Shown: positions 16,060-24,568, counted from the stretch's first letter. The stretch is DNA of 51,148 nucleotides from Novosphingobium sp. (GCA_030697365.1 JAUYQH010000083.1:1-51148), one strand, 5' to 3'. A program made the numbers and translations. Notes: generated by a model not told the origin, from the sequence alone.

Positions 16060-17340
16060 TTACTTGCCGATGCAGAAACGGCCGAACAATGCGTCGAGCA
16101 TATCCTCGGTCCCGCTCCGGCCAACGAGCCGATCGAGGGCGAGGCGTGCGAGGCGGAGATGCTCGGCGACGAGCAACGAATCGTCCGCCCGCGATGCCTC
16201 GCGCAGTGCATCATTGCATTCGTCCAGCAGGCGGTGCTGGCGTTGGCCCAGCGCGGCTTCGCCCGGCGCCGGCATCACCTTGCGTGCGGTAGCGACGAGA
16301 TCGCCGCGCAAAGCATCGAGTCCCTCGCCGGTTACCGCTGACACAGTGTGCCGCGAGCAACCGATCCGTTCGCGATCGGGGCGGTCGCATTGCGGATCGA
16401 TCTGCCAGGCCCCTGGCGGTCGCTCGCTCTCCTGACCGAGCCAGAGCACCAGATCGGCGGCACTGCTCGCGGCGCGCGCGCGGTCGATGCCGATCCGCTC
16501 GACCGGATCGTCGCTATCGGCCCGTAGCCCCGCCGTGTCGGCGAACACGAAGGGAGCCCCGTCGAGCGCCACCGGCCGCGTCAAGACGTCACGCGTGGTG
16601 CCGGGAATTGGGGTCGCTATGGCCGCATCGCTCTCGACTAAGGCATTGAATAAGGTGCTTTTCCCGGCATTTGGTGGGCCCGCGACGACGACCCGGAAGC
16701 CCTCGCGCAAGACTTCCGCACGCGGCCGCCTCAACCACGCTTCCATGTCCAGCGCCAGCTCCCCGCAGTTCGCTGCGAAGTCCGCGGGTAATCCGGCCAC
16801 GTCATCCTCATCGGCGAAATCGAGCACCGCCTCGACCGCCGCCGACAACGCCAGCACCTGGTCCCGCCAGGCTTCGACCACCCGCGAAAGTTCGCCCGAA
16901 GCCATCGCGAGCGCGCTGCGGCGCTGGAGTTCGGTTTCGGCCGCGAGCAGGTCGGCCAGCCCCTCGGCTTCGGCGAGGTCGATCCGCCCATTGGCAAAAG
17001 CGCGGCGCGTGAACGCGCCCGCTTCGGCGCGGCGCAATCCCGGCAGGCGCGACAGCGCAGCCTCGACCGCCGCAATCACCGCGCGTCCGCCGTGGAGGTG
17101 GAGTTCAGCGGTATCCTCCCCCGTCGCGGTACCCGGACCGGGCAGCCACAGCACCAGCGCGCGATCGAGCAAATTGCCGTCTGCCGGATCGCGCAGCGTG
17201 CGCGCACGGGCCTGGCGCGGCGGCGGCAAGCCACTAGCGAGCGCGGTCAACGCGGCCCCGGCTTGCGACCCGCTGATCCGCACCACCGCGATTCCCGCGG
17301 GCGCGGGCCCACTCGACAAGGCGAAGATGGTATCGTTCAT
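16060..17340 (-). CDS. mnmE: tRNA-modification GTPase MnmE (TrmE)
   Basis: Partner of MnmG in tRNA U34 modification. Of 426 residues, the N-terminal folate-binding domain begins at DTIFALSSGPAPAGIAVVRI. The inserted G domain has G1 GPPNAGKST, G2 PGTTRDV and G3 DTAGLR with the Glu of PVERIG retained. The helical C-terminus ends in the invariant FCIGK, whose Cys is essential. The G4 motif (normally NKxD) reads PQCD, so guanine recognition is degenerate; the protein is also shorter than E. coli MnmE (454). The ATG at 17340 gives the standard N-terminus. Confidence 0.95.
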   Translation of the reverse strand: MNDTIFALSSGPAPAGIAVVRISGSQAGAALTALASGLPPPRQARARTLRDPADGNLLDRALVLWLPGPGTATGEDTAELHLHGGRAVIAAVEAALSRLPGLRRAEAGAFTRRAFANGRIDLAEAEGLADLLAAETELQRRSALAMASGELSRVVEAWRDQVLALSAAVEAVLDFADEDDVAGLPADFAANCGELALDMEAWLRRPRAEVLREGFRVVVAGPPNAGKSTLFNALVESDAAIATPIPGTTRDVLTRPVALDGAPFVFADTAGLRADSDDPVERIGIDRARAASSAADLVLWLGQESERPPGAWQIDPQCDRPDRERIGCSRHTVSAVTGEGLDALRGDLVATARKVMPAPGEAALGQRQHRLLDECNDALREASRADDSLLVAEHLRLARLALDRLVGRSGTEDMLDALFGRFCIGK

Positions 17341-17374
17341 CGGGTACGTCGCGCGCCGCGGCGCGAATCTGCGC

Positions 17375-17656
17375 TCAATCGTCGCTGCGCTTGCGGCCGC
17401 CTTTGCTGGCCGCGTCGGCCATCGCCCCGAATGCGGCGGGGCCGTTTTCCATGAACTGCTGGAACAGCTTCATCCCGATCTGGCCCATCGGGGCGAGTTG
17501 CTTGGCGTAATCCTGAAGTTGGTCGACGCTCTGCACGCCTTTCATCGCCTTGGAGACCGCATCGACATAAACCGCGTTGGCCTTGCTGACGTCGGGAAAC
17601 CCCAGGAAGGTGCGCGCCTCCTCGGGGGTGCAATCGACCTCGACGTGGAACTTCAT
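17375..17656 (-). CDS. small conserved protein, DUF6489-like
   Basis: A 93-residue soluble protein beginning MKFHVEVDCTPEEARTFLGF. The middle is helical (VYVDAVSKAMKGVQSVDQLQ) and the tail is basic (SKGGRKRSDD). It resembles a small family found beside mnmE in sphingomonads (recalled as DUF6489). No function is known. The ATG at 17656 follows GGAGAG at a good distance. It lies 34 bases upstream of mnmE on the same strand and may be its operon leader gene. Confidence 0.75.
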   Translation of the reverse strand: MKFHVEVDCTPEEARTFLGFPDVSKANAVYVDAVSKAMKGVQSVDQLQDYAKQLAPMGQIGMKLFQQFMENGPAAFGAMADAASKGGRKRSDD

Positions 17657-17760
17657 GGCTGCTCTCCTGCCCTGCATCGGCAGCCTGTCACAGCCCCTTG
17701 GCAAAGTCCACGTCCCCCGACTAGGCTCGGTTCGAAGCACAGCCTGAGAGGAACTCCGCG

Positions 17761-18459
17761 ATGGGCGAGATATCCGCAATTCCCGCACTCGATGGCGACG
17801 CCACGATCCCCGCCTACGTGGTCCGGCCCCAAGACGCGCCCCGCGCTGCGATCATCGTCGTGCCCGAGATTTTCGGGGTCAACGAGGGTATCCGCCGCAA
17901 GTGCCAGGGCTGGGCAGAGCAAGGCTACCTTGCGCTCGCCCCCGATATCTTCTGGCGCTTCGCTCCGGGCGTCGAACTCGACCCCGACGTGCCCGAGCAG
18001 CTCCAGGAGGCATTCGGCTATTTCCAGCAGTACAACGCCAACGACGGGGTCAACGACATCGAGGCGGCAATCCACCATCTGCGGCGCAGCGAGGGATGCA
18101 CCAAGGTGGGACTGGTCGGCTACTGCCTGGGCGGGCGGCTCGCCTACATGTCCGCCACGCGCACCGATATTTCGGCTTCGGTCGGGTATTATGGCGTCAT
18201 GATCGACCAGATGCTCAATGAGAGCCACGCGATCGCCAACCCGTTGATGCTTCACATCCCCAGCGCCGATCACTTCGTCGGCCCCGAAGCGCAGAAGGCG
18301 ATCCACGACGGGCTGGACGGCCATCCCAAAGTCGCGCTGCACGACTATCCGGGACTCGACCACGGGTTCGCCGCCGAAATGGGCGACCGCCGCGATGAGG
18401 CCGGAGCGGCGCTGGCGGATGAACGGACCCGGGCGTTCTTCGAGCGTCATCTGGCCTGA
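17761..18459 (+). CDS. dienelactone hydrolase family protein
   Basis: An alpha/beta hydrolase of 232 residues related to carboxymethylenebutenolidase. The catalytic triad is visible as Cys122 in GYCLGG, Asp170 in PSADHF and His201 in LDHGF, with Glu36 in VPEIFG, which in this family holds the nucleophile. These are the full set for the dienelactone hydrolase type; the natural substrate in this organism is unknown. The ATG at 17761 follows GAGAGGAA. It diverges from the DUF6489-like gene and converges on the TPR/hydroxylase gene with three bases between the stops. Confidence 0.92.
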   Translation: MGEISAIPALDGDATIPAYVVRPQDAPRAAIIVVPEIFGVNEGIRRKCQGWAEQGYLALAPDIFWRFAPGVELDPDVPEQLQEAFGYFQQYNANDGVNDIEAAIHHLRRSEGCTKVGLVGYCLGGRLAYMSATRTDISASVGYYGVMIDQMLNESHAIANPLMLHIPSADHFVGPEAQKAIHDGLDGHPKVALHDYPGLDHGFAAEMGDRRDEAGAALADERTRAFFERHLA

Positions 18460-18462
18460 AGG

Positions 18463-19605
18463 TTACTCGGCAAAGTCGCCGATCGCTGCGAATATCTCGG
18501 CGAGCGCGGCGCGCTCTTCCTCGGTAATGTCGGGCCGCCAGATCTCGAACAGCAAGACGGTGCGCGATTCGTCGCCGTCGTTGCGCGCTTCGTGCTCGAT
18601 GCTGTCGTCGAACACCAGCGGCACCCCGTCGATCCATTCGCGCACCTCGTTGCCGACGCGCAATGTGCAGGCGGAAGCTGTGCGGATAGGGATGTGGCAG
18701 ATCAGGCGGGTGTTGAGCATCCCGTGGTGTGGCGCGATGTGCGTGCCGGGAAGCAGGCGCGACCAGTGCGCGATCGGCGATCGCCCGGGCATCCGCGGCA
18801 TCGGCGCATCTTCCAGCGCCTGCATCGTCGCCGGGCAACGCGCGGCATTGGCGGCGACGCGCTCACCCGCCCGCCAGAACCAGAACACGCCCCAGGACGG
18901 GTCGTCGAGCAGGGGATTGGCGGGCGCGGGCCGGCTGGGATCACGGCTGACATAGGGGTCGAACGCTCCCTCTCCGGCCTCGACCGCATCGAGCTCGGCG
19001 CGCATCTGTGGGACCAGCGCCAGCATCGGCTCGAGCCACGGGAATTCGCCGGGATCGAAGAATTGGCGTTGCGCCAGTCCGGGAAAGTAGAACACCGAAG
19101 GCTGCTGGAGGAACACTTCCTTCCTCCCCGCAAGCAGGTCGAGCGCCATCGCGATTCGCGGTGTGGGGGGCGGACCGACGCGATCGAACAGGTGCTGGGT
19201 AAAGCGCGTGCTGCTGAGCGCAATGAAGCGGCGGCCATGATCGAGCAGCGCGCCCAACGCGGGCGGGCAGCCCCCGGTGGCGGCTTCCTGGTTGAGCGCG
19301 GCCTGGAAAAAACCCGATGCGGCGCGCGAATCGCCCTCCTGTTCGAACAGCCGCGCCTTGAGCAGCAAGGCGCCGATGTCGCGCTTGTCGAGCAGCAGCC
19401 GCGAATCGAGCGCGGCGGCAGCGGCGGCGCGGTTCCCCAGCGCTTCCTCGGCGCGCGCAAGAATTTCCCAAGGCATCGCCGCAGCGGGCAGCTCGGCTGC
19501 GAGGTCCCGCAAACCTTCCGCCGCGCGCGCAAAGTCGTTCGCGCGCAGCGCCGCCACCGCCGCCTCCAGCCGGGGCAAGTGACTATCGGGGACCGCTACC
19601 CTCAC
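18463..19605 (-). CDS. TPR-like protein with C-terminal aspartyl/asparaginyl beta-hydroxylase domain
   Basis: A 380-residue protein. Residues 1-130 form alanine-rich helical repeats resembling TPRs (about 34-residue spacing). Residues about 150-380 are an aspartyl/asparaginyl beta-hydroxylase (2-oxoglutarate dioxygenase) domain. The two iron-ligand histidines are in APHHGMLN (His293) and DDSIEHEARN (His338), with Arg348 placed to bind 2-oxoglutarate. The same domain pairing (TPR plus AspH) occurs in other proteobacterial proteins. The target protein or lipid is unknown. The start is GTG at 19605, with no strong ribosome site. Confidence 0.88.
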   Translation of the reverse strand: MRVAVPDSHLPRLEAAVAALRANDFARAAEGLRDLAAELPAAAMPWEILARAEEALGNRAAAAAALDSRLLLDKRDIGALLLKARLFEQEGDSRAASGFFQAALNQEAATGGCPPALGALLDHGRRFIALSSTRFTQHLFDRVGPPPTPRIAMALDLLAGRKEVFLQQPSVFYFPGLAQRQFFDPGEFPWLEPMLALVPQMRAELDAVEAGEGAFDPYVSRDPSRPAPANPLLDDPSWGVFWFWRAGERVAANAARCPATMQALEDAPMPRMPGRSPIAHWSRLLPGTHIAPHHGMLNTRLICHIPIRTASACTLRVGNEVREWIDGVPLVFDDSIEHEARNDGDESRTVLLFEIWRPDITEEERAALAEIFAAIGDFAE

Positions 19606-19676
19606 GCTGCAGATTCGCTCGCCATTGCGGCCGCGCGGCGATAGCCTGCGCCCCGCAGCACAAGGAAGGACATTTC

Positions 19677-20078
19677 ATGCGCAACCATGGGCTGGCAGCA
19701 TGGCACCGGGTGATGGCCGAGGGCAACCCGCCCGATGAGCTGGCCAAGATTCTCGCCGATGAAGCAGTGTTCCACTCGCCTGTGGTCCACACCCCGCAAG
19801 TCGGCAAGGACAAGGTCATCGCCTATCTCGCGGCGGCCGGCCAGGTGCTCGGCGCGCCGGGCGGCCACGCCAACTTCCGCTATGTCCGCGAGCTGGTCGA
19901 CGGGCACGAGGCGTGCCTCGAATTCATCGCCGAGATCGACGGGATCGCTATCAACGGGATCGACCTGATTTCATTCGACCGAGACTGGCTGATTCGCGAC
20001 TTCAAGGTGATGGTTCGCCCCCTGAAAGCGATCGGCAAGCTGCGCGAATTGATGGCGGCTGAGTTGGAAAAGAAATGA
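19677..20078 (+). CDS. NTF2-like (SnoaL-type) protein
   Basis: A 133-residue small cone-fold protein: HRVMAEGNPPDELAKILADEAVFHSP (helix then first strand), ANFRYVRELVDGHEACLEFIAEIDGI and DLISFDRDWLIRDFKVMVRPL are typical of NTF2-like folds. Catalytic residues cannot be assigned. Start ATG at 19677 has AAGGAAGGA about six bases upstream. It diverges from the TPR/hydroxylase gene and converges on the small ATPase gene. Confidence 0.8.
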   Translation: MRNHGLAAWHRVMAEGNPPDELAKILADEAVFHSPVVHTPQVGKDKVIAYLAAAGQVLGAPGGHANFRYVRELVDGHEACLEFIAEIDGIAINGIDLISFDRDWLIRDFKVMVRPLKAIGKLRELMAAELEKK

Positions 20079-20081
20079 GTT

Positions 20082-20618
20082 TCAGGGCACCAACCGCGCC
20101 TCGACGAAATCGGCGCGTAGCTCGGGAGTGACCAACGGGAGGGCGATCGGCAGGTATCCTGCGTCCTGCCACGCTCGTCTTACCGCCTCCTCGCTAGCGA
20201 CTGCCTCGTCCCAAGTCTGAATGCGCTGTTCGTCGGGGCAAAAGATGGCGCGCCAGGCGGGTGCTACGAAGATCGGGCCAGAGTAGCGCAGCGCGGCAGC
20301 ACTCCGCGCTAGGAAGCGCGGTTTCTGAAGGCCGGACAAATCAAAGAAACCGAGACTGTCACCCATGCCGCGATCGAAGATAGACCAGGCGTCGTCATCG
20401 GGTAATGCCTCCAGATCGGCGATCTCGCGCTCGAGCATTGCTTCGCCGAATTTCGCCGCTGTCGACGCACGCAGGGCCATCCCGCCTGGTTGGCTGAGGA
20501 TGGTACGGGCGACCTCCGGGACCGTCCGCCACCCGCGTGCCGCCAGTACCTCGATCAAAGCCGTCTTGCCCGCGCCCGGGGCGCCGGTAATCACCGCCGT
20601 CCGAGGGACGACCCTCAA
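20082..20618 (-). CDS. AAA-family (AAA_28-like) ATPase
   Basis: A 178-residue P-loop protein: AVITGAPGAGKTALIEVLAARG is a clear Walker A near the N-terminus, followed by VPEVARTIL, SIFDRGMGDSLGF (the Walker B-like Asp-Arg-Gly) and a C-terminal VTPELRADFVEARL. It resembles small predicted kinases/ATPases that bind nucleotides and phosphorylate unknown substrates. The TTG at 20618 overlaps the terC stop by four bases (TTGA), which argues for translational coupling and for this start over the longer open frame inside terC. It is the last gene of the hemE-hemJ-rho-terC run. Confidence 0.78.
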   Translation of the reverse strand: MRVVPRTAVITGAPGAGKTALIEVLAARGWRTVPEVARTILSQPGGMALRASTAAKFGEAMLEREIADLEALPDDDAWSIFDRGMGDSLGFFDLSGLQKPRFLARSAAALRYSGPIFVAPAWRAIFCPDEQRIQTWDEAVASEEAVRRAWQDAGYLPIALPLVTPELRADFVEARLVP

Positions 20619-21331
20619 CCGAACAGCGTCCCCAGCCCGACCGCGGGATCGATCCAGCCGTCGTAGATCATCTTGCCCGCGACATAGACGATCACCGCAA
20701 GCCCGACGTATGCGATCCAGCGGTAGCGTTCGATGTATTTGGCGATGAGGTTGGCGGCGAGGCCCATCAGCGCGACCGCGAAGATCAGGCCAACGATCAG
20801 GATGCCGGGATGGTCGCGCGCCGCCCCGGCGACCGCGAGGACGTTGTCGAGGCTCATGCTGACGTCGGCGATCGCCACGGCCCACGCGGCCCCGGCGAAG
20901 CTCTTGGCCGGCCTCAGGCCCGAATGCTCGTCGCCGGCGATCTCTTCGGAACCGGGCGATTCGCCCGCGTGGCGCAAGTCGCGCCACATCCGCCAGGCAA
21001 CCCACACCAGCAGAAGTCCGCCGATGAAGATCAGCCCGACGATCTGCATCAGCTGGGTAACGACCAGCGCAAAGGCGATCCGCAGCACCAACGCTGCGAT
21101 GACACCGAGAAAGATGACTTTGCGGCGCTGATCGGCGGGCAGCCCCGCAGCCAGCGCGCCGACAACGATCGCGTTGTCGCCGGCCAGCACGATGTCGATC
21201 ATCAGCACCTGGAGGAACGCGGAAAACGCCGCGGGTTCGGTGATGTTCGAGAAATCGTGGACGATGCTGTCCCAGATTCCCAGCGAGGGGCCTGCGGTGG
21301 AAGCGGCAAACGAGAGAAAATCTATGATCAT
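20615..21331 (-). CDS. TerC-family membrane protein
   Basis: A 238-residue inner-membrane protein with about seven hydrophobic helices. The signatures VLMIDIVLAGDNAIVVGALAAG and AVAIADVSMSLDNVLAVAGAA carry the paired Asp-Asn residues of the TerC/YjbE family. Members are linked to tellurium resistance or to manganese and calcium export to secreted metalloenzymes; which applies here cannot be said. A loop of about 35 charged residues (ESPGSEEIAGDEHSG) faces the cytoplasm. The ATG at 21331 is 12 bases after the rho stop, so it is probably co-transcribed with rho. Confidence 0.92.
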   Translation of the reverse strand: MIIDFLSFAASTAGPSLGIWDSIVHDFSNITEPAAFSAFLQVLMIDIVLAGDNAIVVGALAAGLPADQRRKVIFLGVIAALVLRIAFALVVTQLMQIVGLIFIGGLLLVWVAWRMWRDLRHAGESPGSEEIAGDEHSGLRPAKSFAGAAWAVAIADVSMSLDNVLAVAGAARDHPGILIVGLIFAVALMGLAANLIAKYIERYRWIAYVGLAVIVYVAGKMIYDGWIDPAVGLGTLFG

Positions 21332-21343
21332 GGTGGCCAGGTC

Positions 21344-22600
21344 CTACTGGTTCATCGTCGCGAAGAAATCCTCGTTGCTCTTGGAGTCCTTCATCTTGTC
21401 GAGGAGGAATTCCATCGCATCGGTGGTTCCCATCTGCATCAGGATGCGGCGCAGCACCCACATCTTGGAGAGCTTGTCCTTCTCGACCAGCAGTTCCTCC
21501 TTGCGCGTGCCCGATTTTCCGACGTCCATCGCGGGGAAGATGCGCTTGTCGGCGACCTTGCGGTCAAGGATGATCTCGGAGTTGCCGGTGCCCTTGAACT
21601 CTTCGAAAATCACTTCGTCCATACGGCTTCCGGTATCGATCAAGGCGGTGGCGATGATCGACAACGAGCCCCCTTCCTCGATGTTCCGCGCCGCGCCGAA
21701 GAAGCGCTTGGGCCGCTGGAGCGCGTTGGCGTCGACGCCGCCGGTGAGGACTTTGCCCGACGACGGAACCACCGTGTTGTAAGCGCGGCCCAGGCGCGTG
21801 ATTGAATCGAGCAGGATCACGACATCGCGCTTGTGCTCGACCAGCCGCTTGGCCTTCTCGATTACCATCTCGGCGACCTGGACGTGGCGTGTGGCGGGCT
21901 CGTCGAAGGTCGAGGAAATGACCTCGCCCTTCACGCTGCGCTGCATGTCGGTGACCTCCTCGGGGCGCTCGTCGACCAGCAGGACGAGCAGGAACACCTC
22001 GGGGTGGTTGTCGGTGATAGCCTTGGCGATGTTCTGGAGCAGCACGGTCTTGCCGACGCGCGGCGGGGCGACGATCAGTGCGCGCTGGCCCTTGCCCTGG
22101 GGTGAAATGATATCGATCACCCGTGCCGACTTGTCCTTGACCGTGGGGTCGAGCGTATCGAGGTTGAGCTTCTCGTCGGGATAGAGCGGGGTCAGGTTAT
22201 CGAAGTTGACCCGGTGGCGGACCGCCTCTGGATCGTCGAAGTTGACCGCGATCAGTTTGGTCAGCGCGAAATAGCGTTCGCCGTCCTTGGGCGCGCGAAT
22301 CTCGCCCTCGACGGTGTCTCCGGTGCGCAGCCCGAACTTGCGGACCTGGTTCGGCGAGACGTAGATGTCGTCGGGACCAGCGAGGTAATTGGCTTGCGGG
22401 CTACGGAGGAATCCGAACCCGTCGGACAGAACCTCGATCGTCCCTTCGCCCATGATCTGCTCACCATCCTCGGCAACTTCCTTGAGGATCGCGAACATGA
22501 TGTCCTGACGGCGCATGGTCGAGGCGCCTTCGACGCCCAGTTCCTCGGCCATCTCGACGAGATCGGCCGGGGTCTTCTTCTTGAGTTCCTTGAGATGCAT
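21344..22600 (-). CDS. rho: transcription termination factor Rho
   Basis: A hexameric RNA helicase that stops transcription of untranslated RNA. It is 418 residues, the normal length without insertions. The N-terminal helical part ([20 protein letters not shown]) and OB-fold RNA site ([20 protein letters not shown]) are followed by the ATPase core: [20 protein letters not shown] (Walker A), [14 protein letters not shown] (Walker B), the [22 protein letters not shown]-loop region and VFPAMDV-like end. It lies between hemJ and terC. The 140-base gap to hemJ holds no gene. Confidence 0.97.
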   Translation of the reverse strand: MHLKELKKKTPADLVEMAEELGVEGASTMRRQDIMFAILKEVAEDGEQIMGEGTIEVLSDGFGFLRSPQANYLAGPDDIYVSPNQVRKFGLRTGDTVEGEIRAPKDGERYFALTKLIAVNFDDPEAVRHRVNFDNLTPLYPDEKLNLDTLDPTVKDKSARVIDIISPQGKGQRALIVAPPRVGKTVLLQNIAKAITDNHPEVFLLVLLVDERPEEVTDMQRSVKGEVISSTFDEPATRHVQVAEMVIEKAKRLVEHKRDVVILLDSITRLGRAYNTVVPSSGKVLTGGVDANALQRPKRFFGAARNIEEGGSLSIIATALIDTGSRMDEVIFEEFKGTGNSEIILDRKVADKRIFPAMDVGKSGTRKEELLVEKDKLSKMWVLRRILMQMGTTDAMEFLLDKMKDSKSNEDFFATMNQ

Positions 22601-22743
22601 GACGGTGTCCGAAACGTAGCGTGGAAACGGCCGGTCGAAGGTCTAGGGGCTTGGAGAAAGCGGACCAGGGACGGGGCGCGAGGCCGTCGTCCAATACCGG
22701 TAGGAGAGGCGGCCCCGATAAGGGCGCGGCGAATTCAAGTCAA

Positions 22744-23199
22744 TCAGAACGGGCGAACCACCACCATAACCACGATCAGCGCGGCGGCGATCCCGGGCAC
22801 CTCGTTGAGCAGCCGCAGGTGCTTGCCGCTAAGCTTGCGCTCGCCGCGGGCGAGCGCGGTGGCGTAACCGGCCAGCCAGACGTGATACGCGGTCAGCGCC
22901 AGGACCAGCGCGAGCTTGGCGTGGAACCAGCCTTGCCCGAACACCTGGGTGGACATCGCCAATACCAGCCCCAGCAGCCACACCAGCGCCAGCGAGGGCC
23001 AAAGAATGATCCGCAGCAGCTTGCGCTCTCTGGCGACCCACAGCGCGCTCTCTGGCGACCCGGGGGCACTTTCCTGGTGATAGACGAAATAGCGCGGGAG
23101 CATGAACAGCCCCGCCATCCAGAAAATCACGAAGATCACGTGGCCGGCCTTGAGCCAGAGATAGGTCACGGTCAGCACCCAGTCGATTGCAGTGGCCAT
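22744..23199 (-). CDS. hemJ: protoporphyrinogen IX oxidase HemJ
   Basis: Oxidises protoporphyrinogen IX to protoporphyrin IX, the penultimate step of haem synthesis, in the inner membrane. It is 151 residues with four hydrophobic helices. The family signature is WLKAGHVIFVIFWMAGLFML followed by PRYFVYH, with His20 and Arg36 at conserved positions; GQGWFHAKLALVLALTAYH carries the conserved lysine and histidine. The ATG at 23199 is chosen because it gives the standard N-terminus; the longer open frame overlaps hemE. It lies 10 bases downstream of hemE, matching its pathway role. Confidence 0.92.
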   Translation of the reverse strand: MATAIDWVLTVTYLWLKAGHVIFVIFWMAGLFMLPRYFVYHQESAPGSPESALWVARERKLLRIILWPSLALVWLLGLVLAMSTQVFGQGWFHAKLALVLALTAYHVWLAGYATALARGERKLSGKHLRLLNEVPGIAAALIVVMVVVRPF

Positions 23200-23209
23200 T
23201 GCGGCGGGG

Positions 23210-24238
23210 CTAGCACGGGCGCCAGCTGCGCACCACGCCGAGCAACTGTTCGACGTGCTCGATCGGGGTGTGCTGGCCGATTCCGTGGCCCAGGTTGAAG
23301 ACATGCGGCCGTCCGGCCAGCGCATCAAGGATGGCGCGGGCGCGGACTTCGATCATCGGTCCTCCGGCCTCGAGCAGGAGCGGGTCGAAGCAGCCCTGCA
23401 CCGGCAGCCCATCGGGCAGCTCGCGGTGCGCCCAGACCGGATCGATCGTCTCGTCGAGACCAATCGCCGAAACCCCGGTTTCGCGCGCATAAGCAGCCAA
23501 TTTCGCGCCCGCACCCTTAGGAAAGCCGATCACTGGGATGTGCGGAAAGCGCTGACGCAGCAGCGTCACCAGCCGCGCTGTGGGGGCTATCACCCAGCGT
23601 TCGAACTCAGTCGGCGCCAGGCTGCCCGACCAGCTGTCGAACAATTGCACCGCTTCCGCGCCCGCTTTGATCTGCCCGGCAAGATAGTCGAGCGTGACAT
23701 CGCCAATCGCATCGATGATTGCCTGGAACGCCGCCGGATCGCGATAGGCTAGCGCGCGCGTGGTATGATGATCCCGGCTGCCCTCGCCCGCAACCATATA
23801 GGTCGCCACGGTCCACGGGCTGCCGGCGAAGCCAAGCAGCGTGCGATCGGAACCCAGCGCGGCGCGGACCCGGCGGACGGTCTCGTAGACCGGCGCAAAC
23901 CGCTCGGGCACTGCGCGCAGATCCTCGAGCGCGCGATCGACCAGCGGCGGCGACAGCCGCGGACCTTCGCCGACCAGGAACTCAAGATTCTGGCCCATCG
24001 CGTAAGGCACGATCAGGATGTCGGAAAACAGGATCGCCCCGTCGAACCCGAAGCGACGGATCGGCTGGAGGGTGATCTCGGCCGCCGCTTCGCTATCCTC
24101 GACAAGGTTCAGGAATCCGCCCTTCTGCGCGCGCAAGGCGCGGTACTCGGGCAGATAGCGCCCCGCCTGGCGCATGAGCCAGACCGGACGCTCGGCGCGG
24201 TTGGCGCCGTTCAGGGTATCAAGCAGGAGGCCGGGCAT
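23210..24238 (-). CDS. hemE: uroporphyrinogen decarboxylase HemE
   Basis: Removes four carboxyl groups from uroporphyrinogen III to give coproporphyrinogen III. The 342-residue product has RPVWLMRQAGRYLPEYR, the family N-terminal signature with its conserved Arg residues, GFDGAILFSDILIVPYAMG with the catalytic Asp, and GFAGSPWTVATYMVAG. The C-terminus reads FNLGHGIGQHTPIEHVEQL. It is the first gene of the leftward haem-rho run and marks one side of the putative origin; the AT-rich tract at 24256-24278 lies just before its start. Confidence 0.97.
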   Translation of the reverse strand: MPGLLLDTLNGANRAERPVWLMRQAGRYLPEYRALRAQKGGFLNLVEDSEAAAEITLQPIRRFGFDGAILFSDILIVPYAMGQNLEFLVGEGPRLSPPLVDRALEDLRAVPERFAPVYETVRRVRAALGSDRTLLGFAGSPWTVATYMVAGEGSRDHHTTRALAYRDPAAFQAIIDAIGDVTLDYLAGQIKAGAEAVQLFDSWSGSLAPTEFERWVIAPTARLVTLLRQRFPHIPVIGFPKGAGAKLAAYARETGVSAIGLDETIDPVWAHRELPDGLPVQGCFDPLLLEAGGPMIEVRARAILDALAGRPHVFNLGHGIGQHTPIEHVEQLLGVVRSWRPC

Positions 24239-24568
24239 CGGGTCGTCCCTGAATCAGATTCAATTTAAAGAATATATGGATGATGGAGATAGATGGGCTG
24301 TGGATAGCGGGGACGGGCGCGCCTTGCCCGATTTGTACGTCTCGCAACAGGGGGAATCGTACGCCCCGAATCGCCTGTGGGGCCGAGTCAAAACAAAGCT
24401 GTCCCCGCTATCCCCAGCCTGTGGGAATCGCGGTCCACCTGTTGGCGGAGTTCCCTGGGGATGACTCGTTCGGGGCATGGATCCTCGCCGCGATCTTGTC
24501 CCCCGAACCGCCGACAGACTTGTGGGATGGCTTTCCACAGGCTTTGGCCTGCGCCATAGCTGGCTGCC
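24239..24568. other. oriC: putative chromosomal replication origin (oriC)
   Basis: A 330-base non-coding stretch between leftward hemE and the rightward DUF299 gene, the position of Cori in Caulobacter and of the Rickettsia origin. Visible features are: an AT tract at 24256-24278 (19 of 23 A/T, a candidate unwinding element); a DnaA-box-like TGTGGATAG at 24299-24307 (one mismatch to TTATCCACA on the other strand); weaker matches CTATCCCCA (24408-24416) and CTTTCCACA (24531-24539); and seven GANTC sites at 24251, 24257, 24354, 24368, 24385, 24425 and 24463. Small reading frames here have no supporting features. Gene polarity diverges at this point. It was not tested functionally and GC skew was not computed. 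Confidence 0.72.
24299..24307 (-). promoter_or_regulatory. DnaA box-like site
   Basis: TGTGGATAG reads CTATCCACA on the minus strand, one mismatch from the consensus TTATCCACA. It lies about 20 bases from the AT-rich tract in the putative oriC and is the best of three candidate boxes. Confidence 0.55.

Noticed and set aside
17639..17652. Possible fourth parS (CGACGTGGAAC)
   Set aside because: Only the right half matches; the left half lacks the TGTT arm, so it is not a palindrome.
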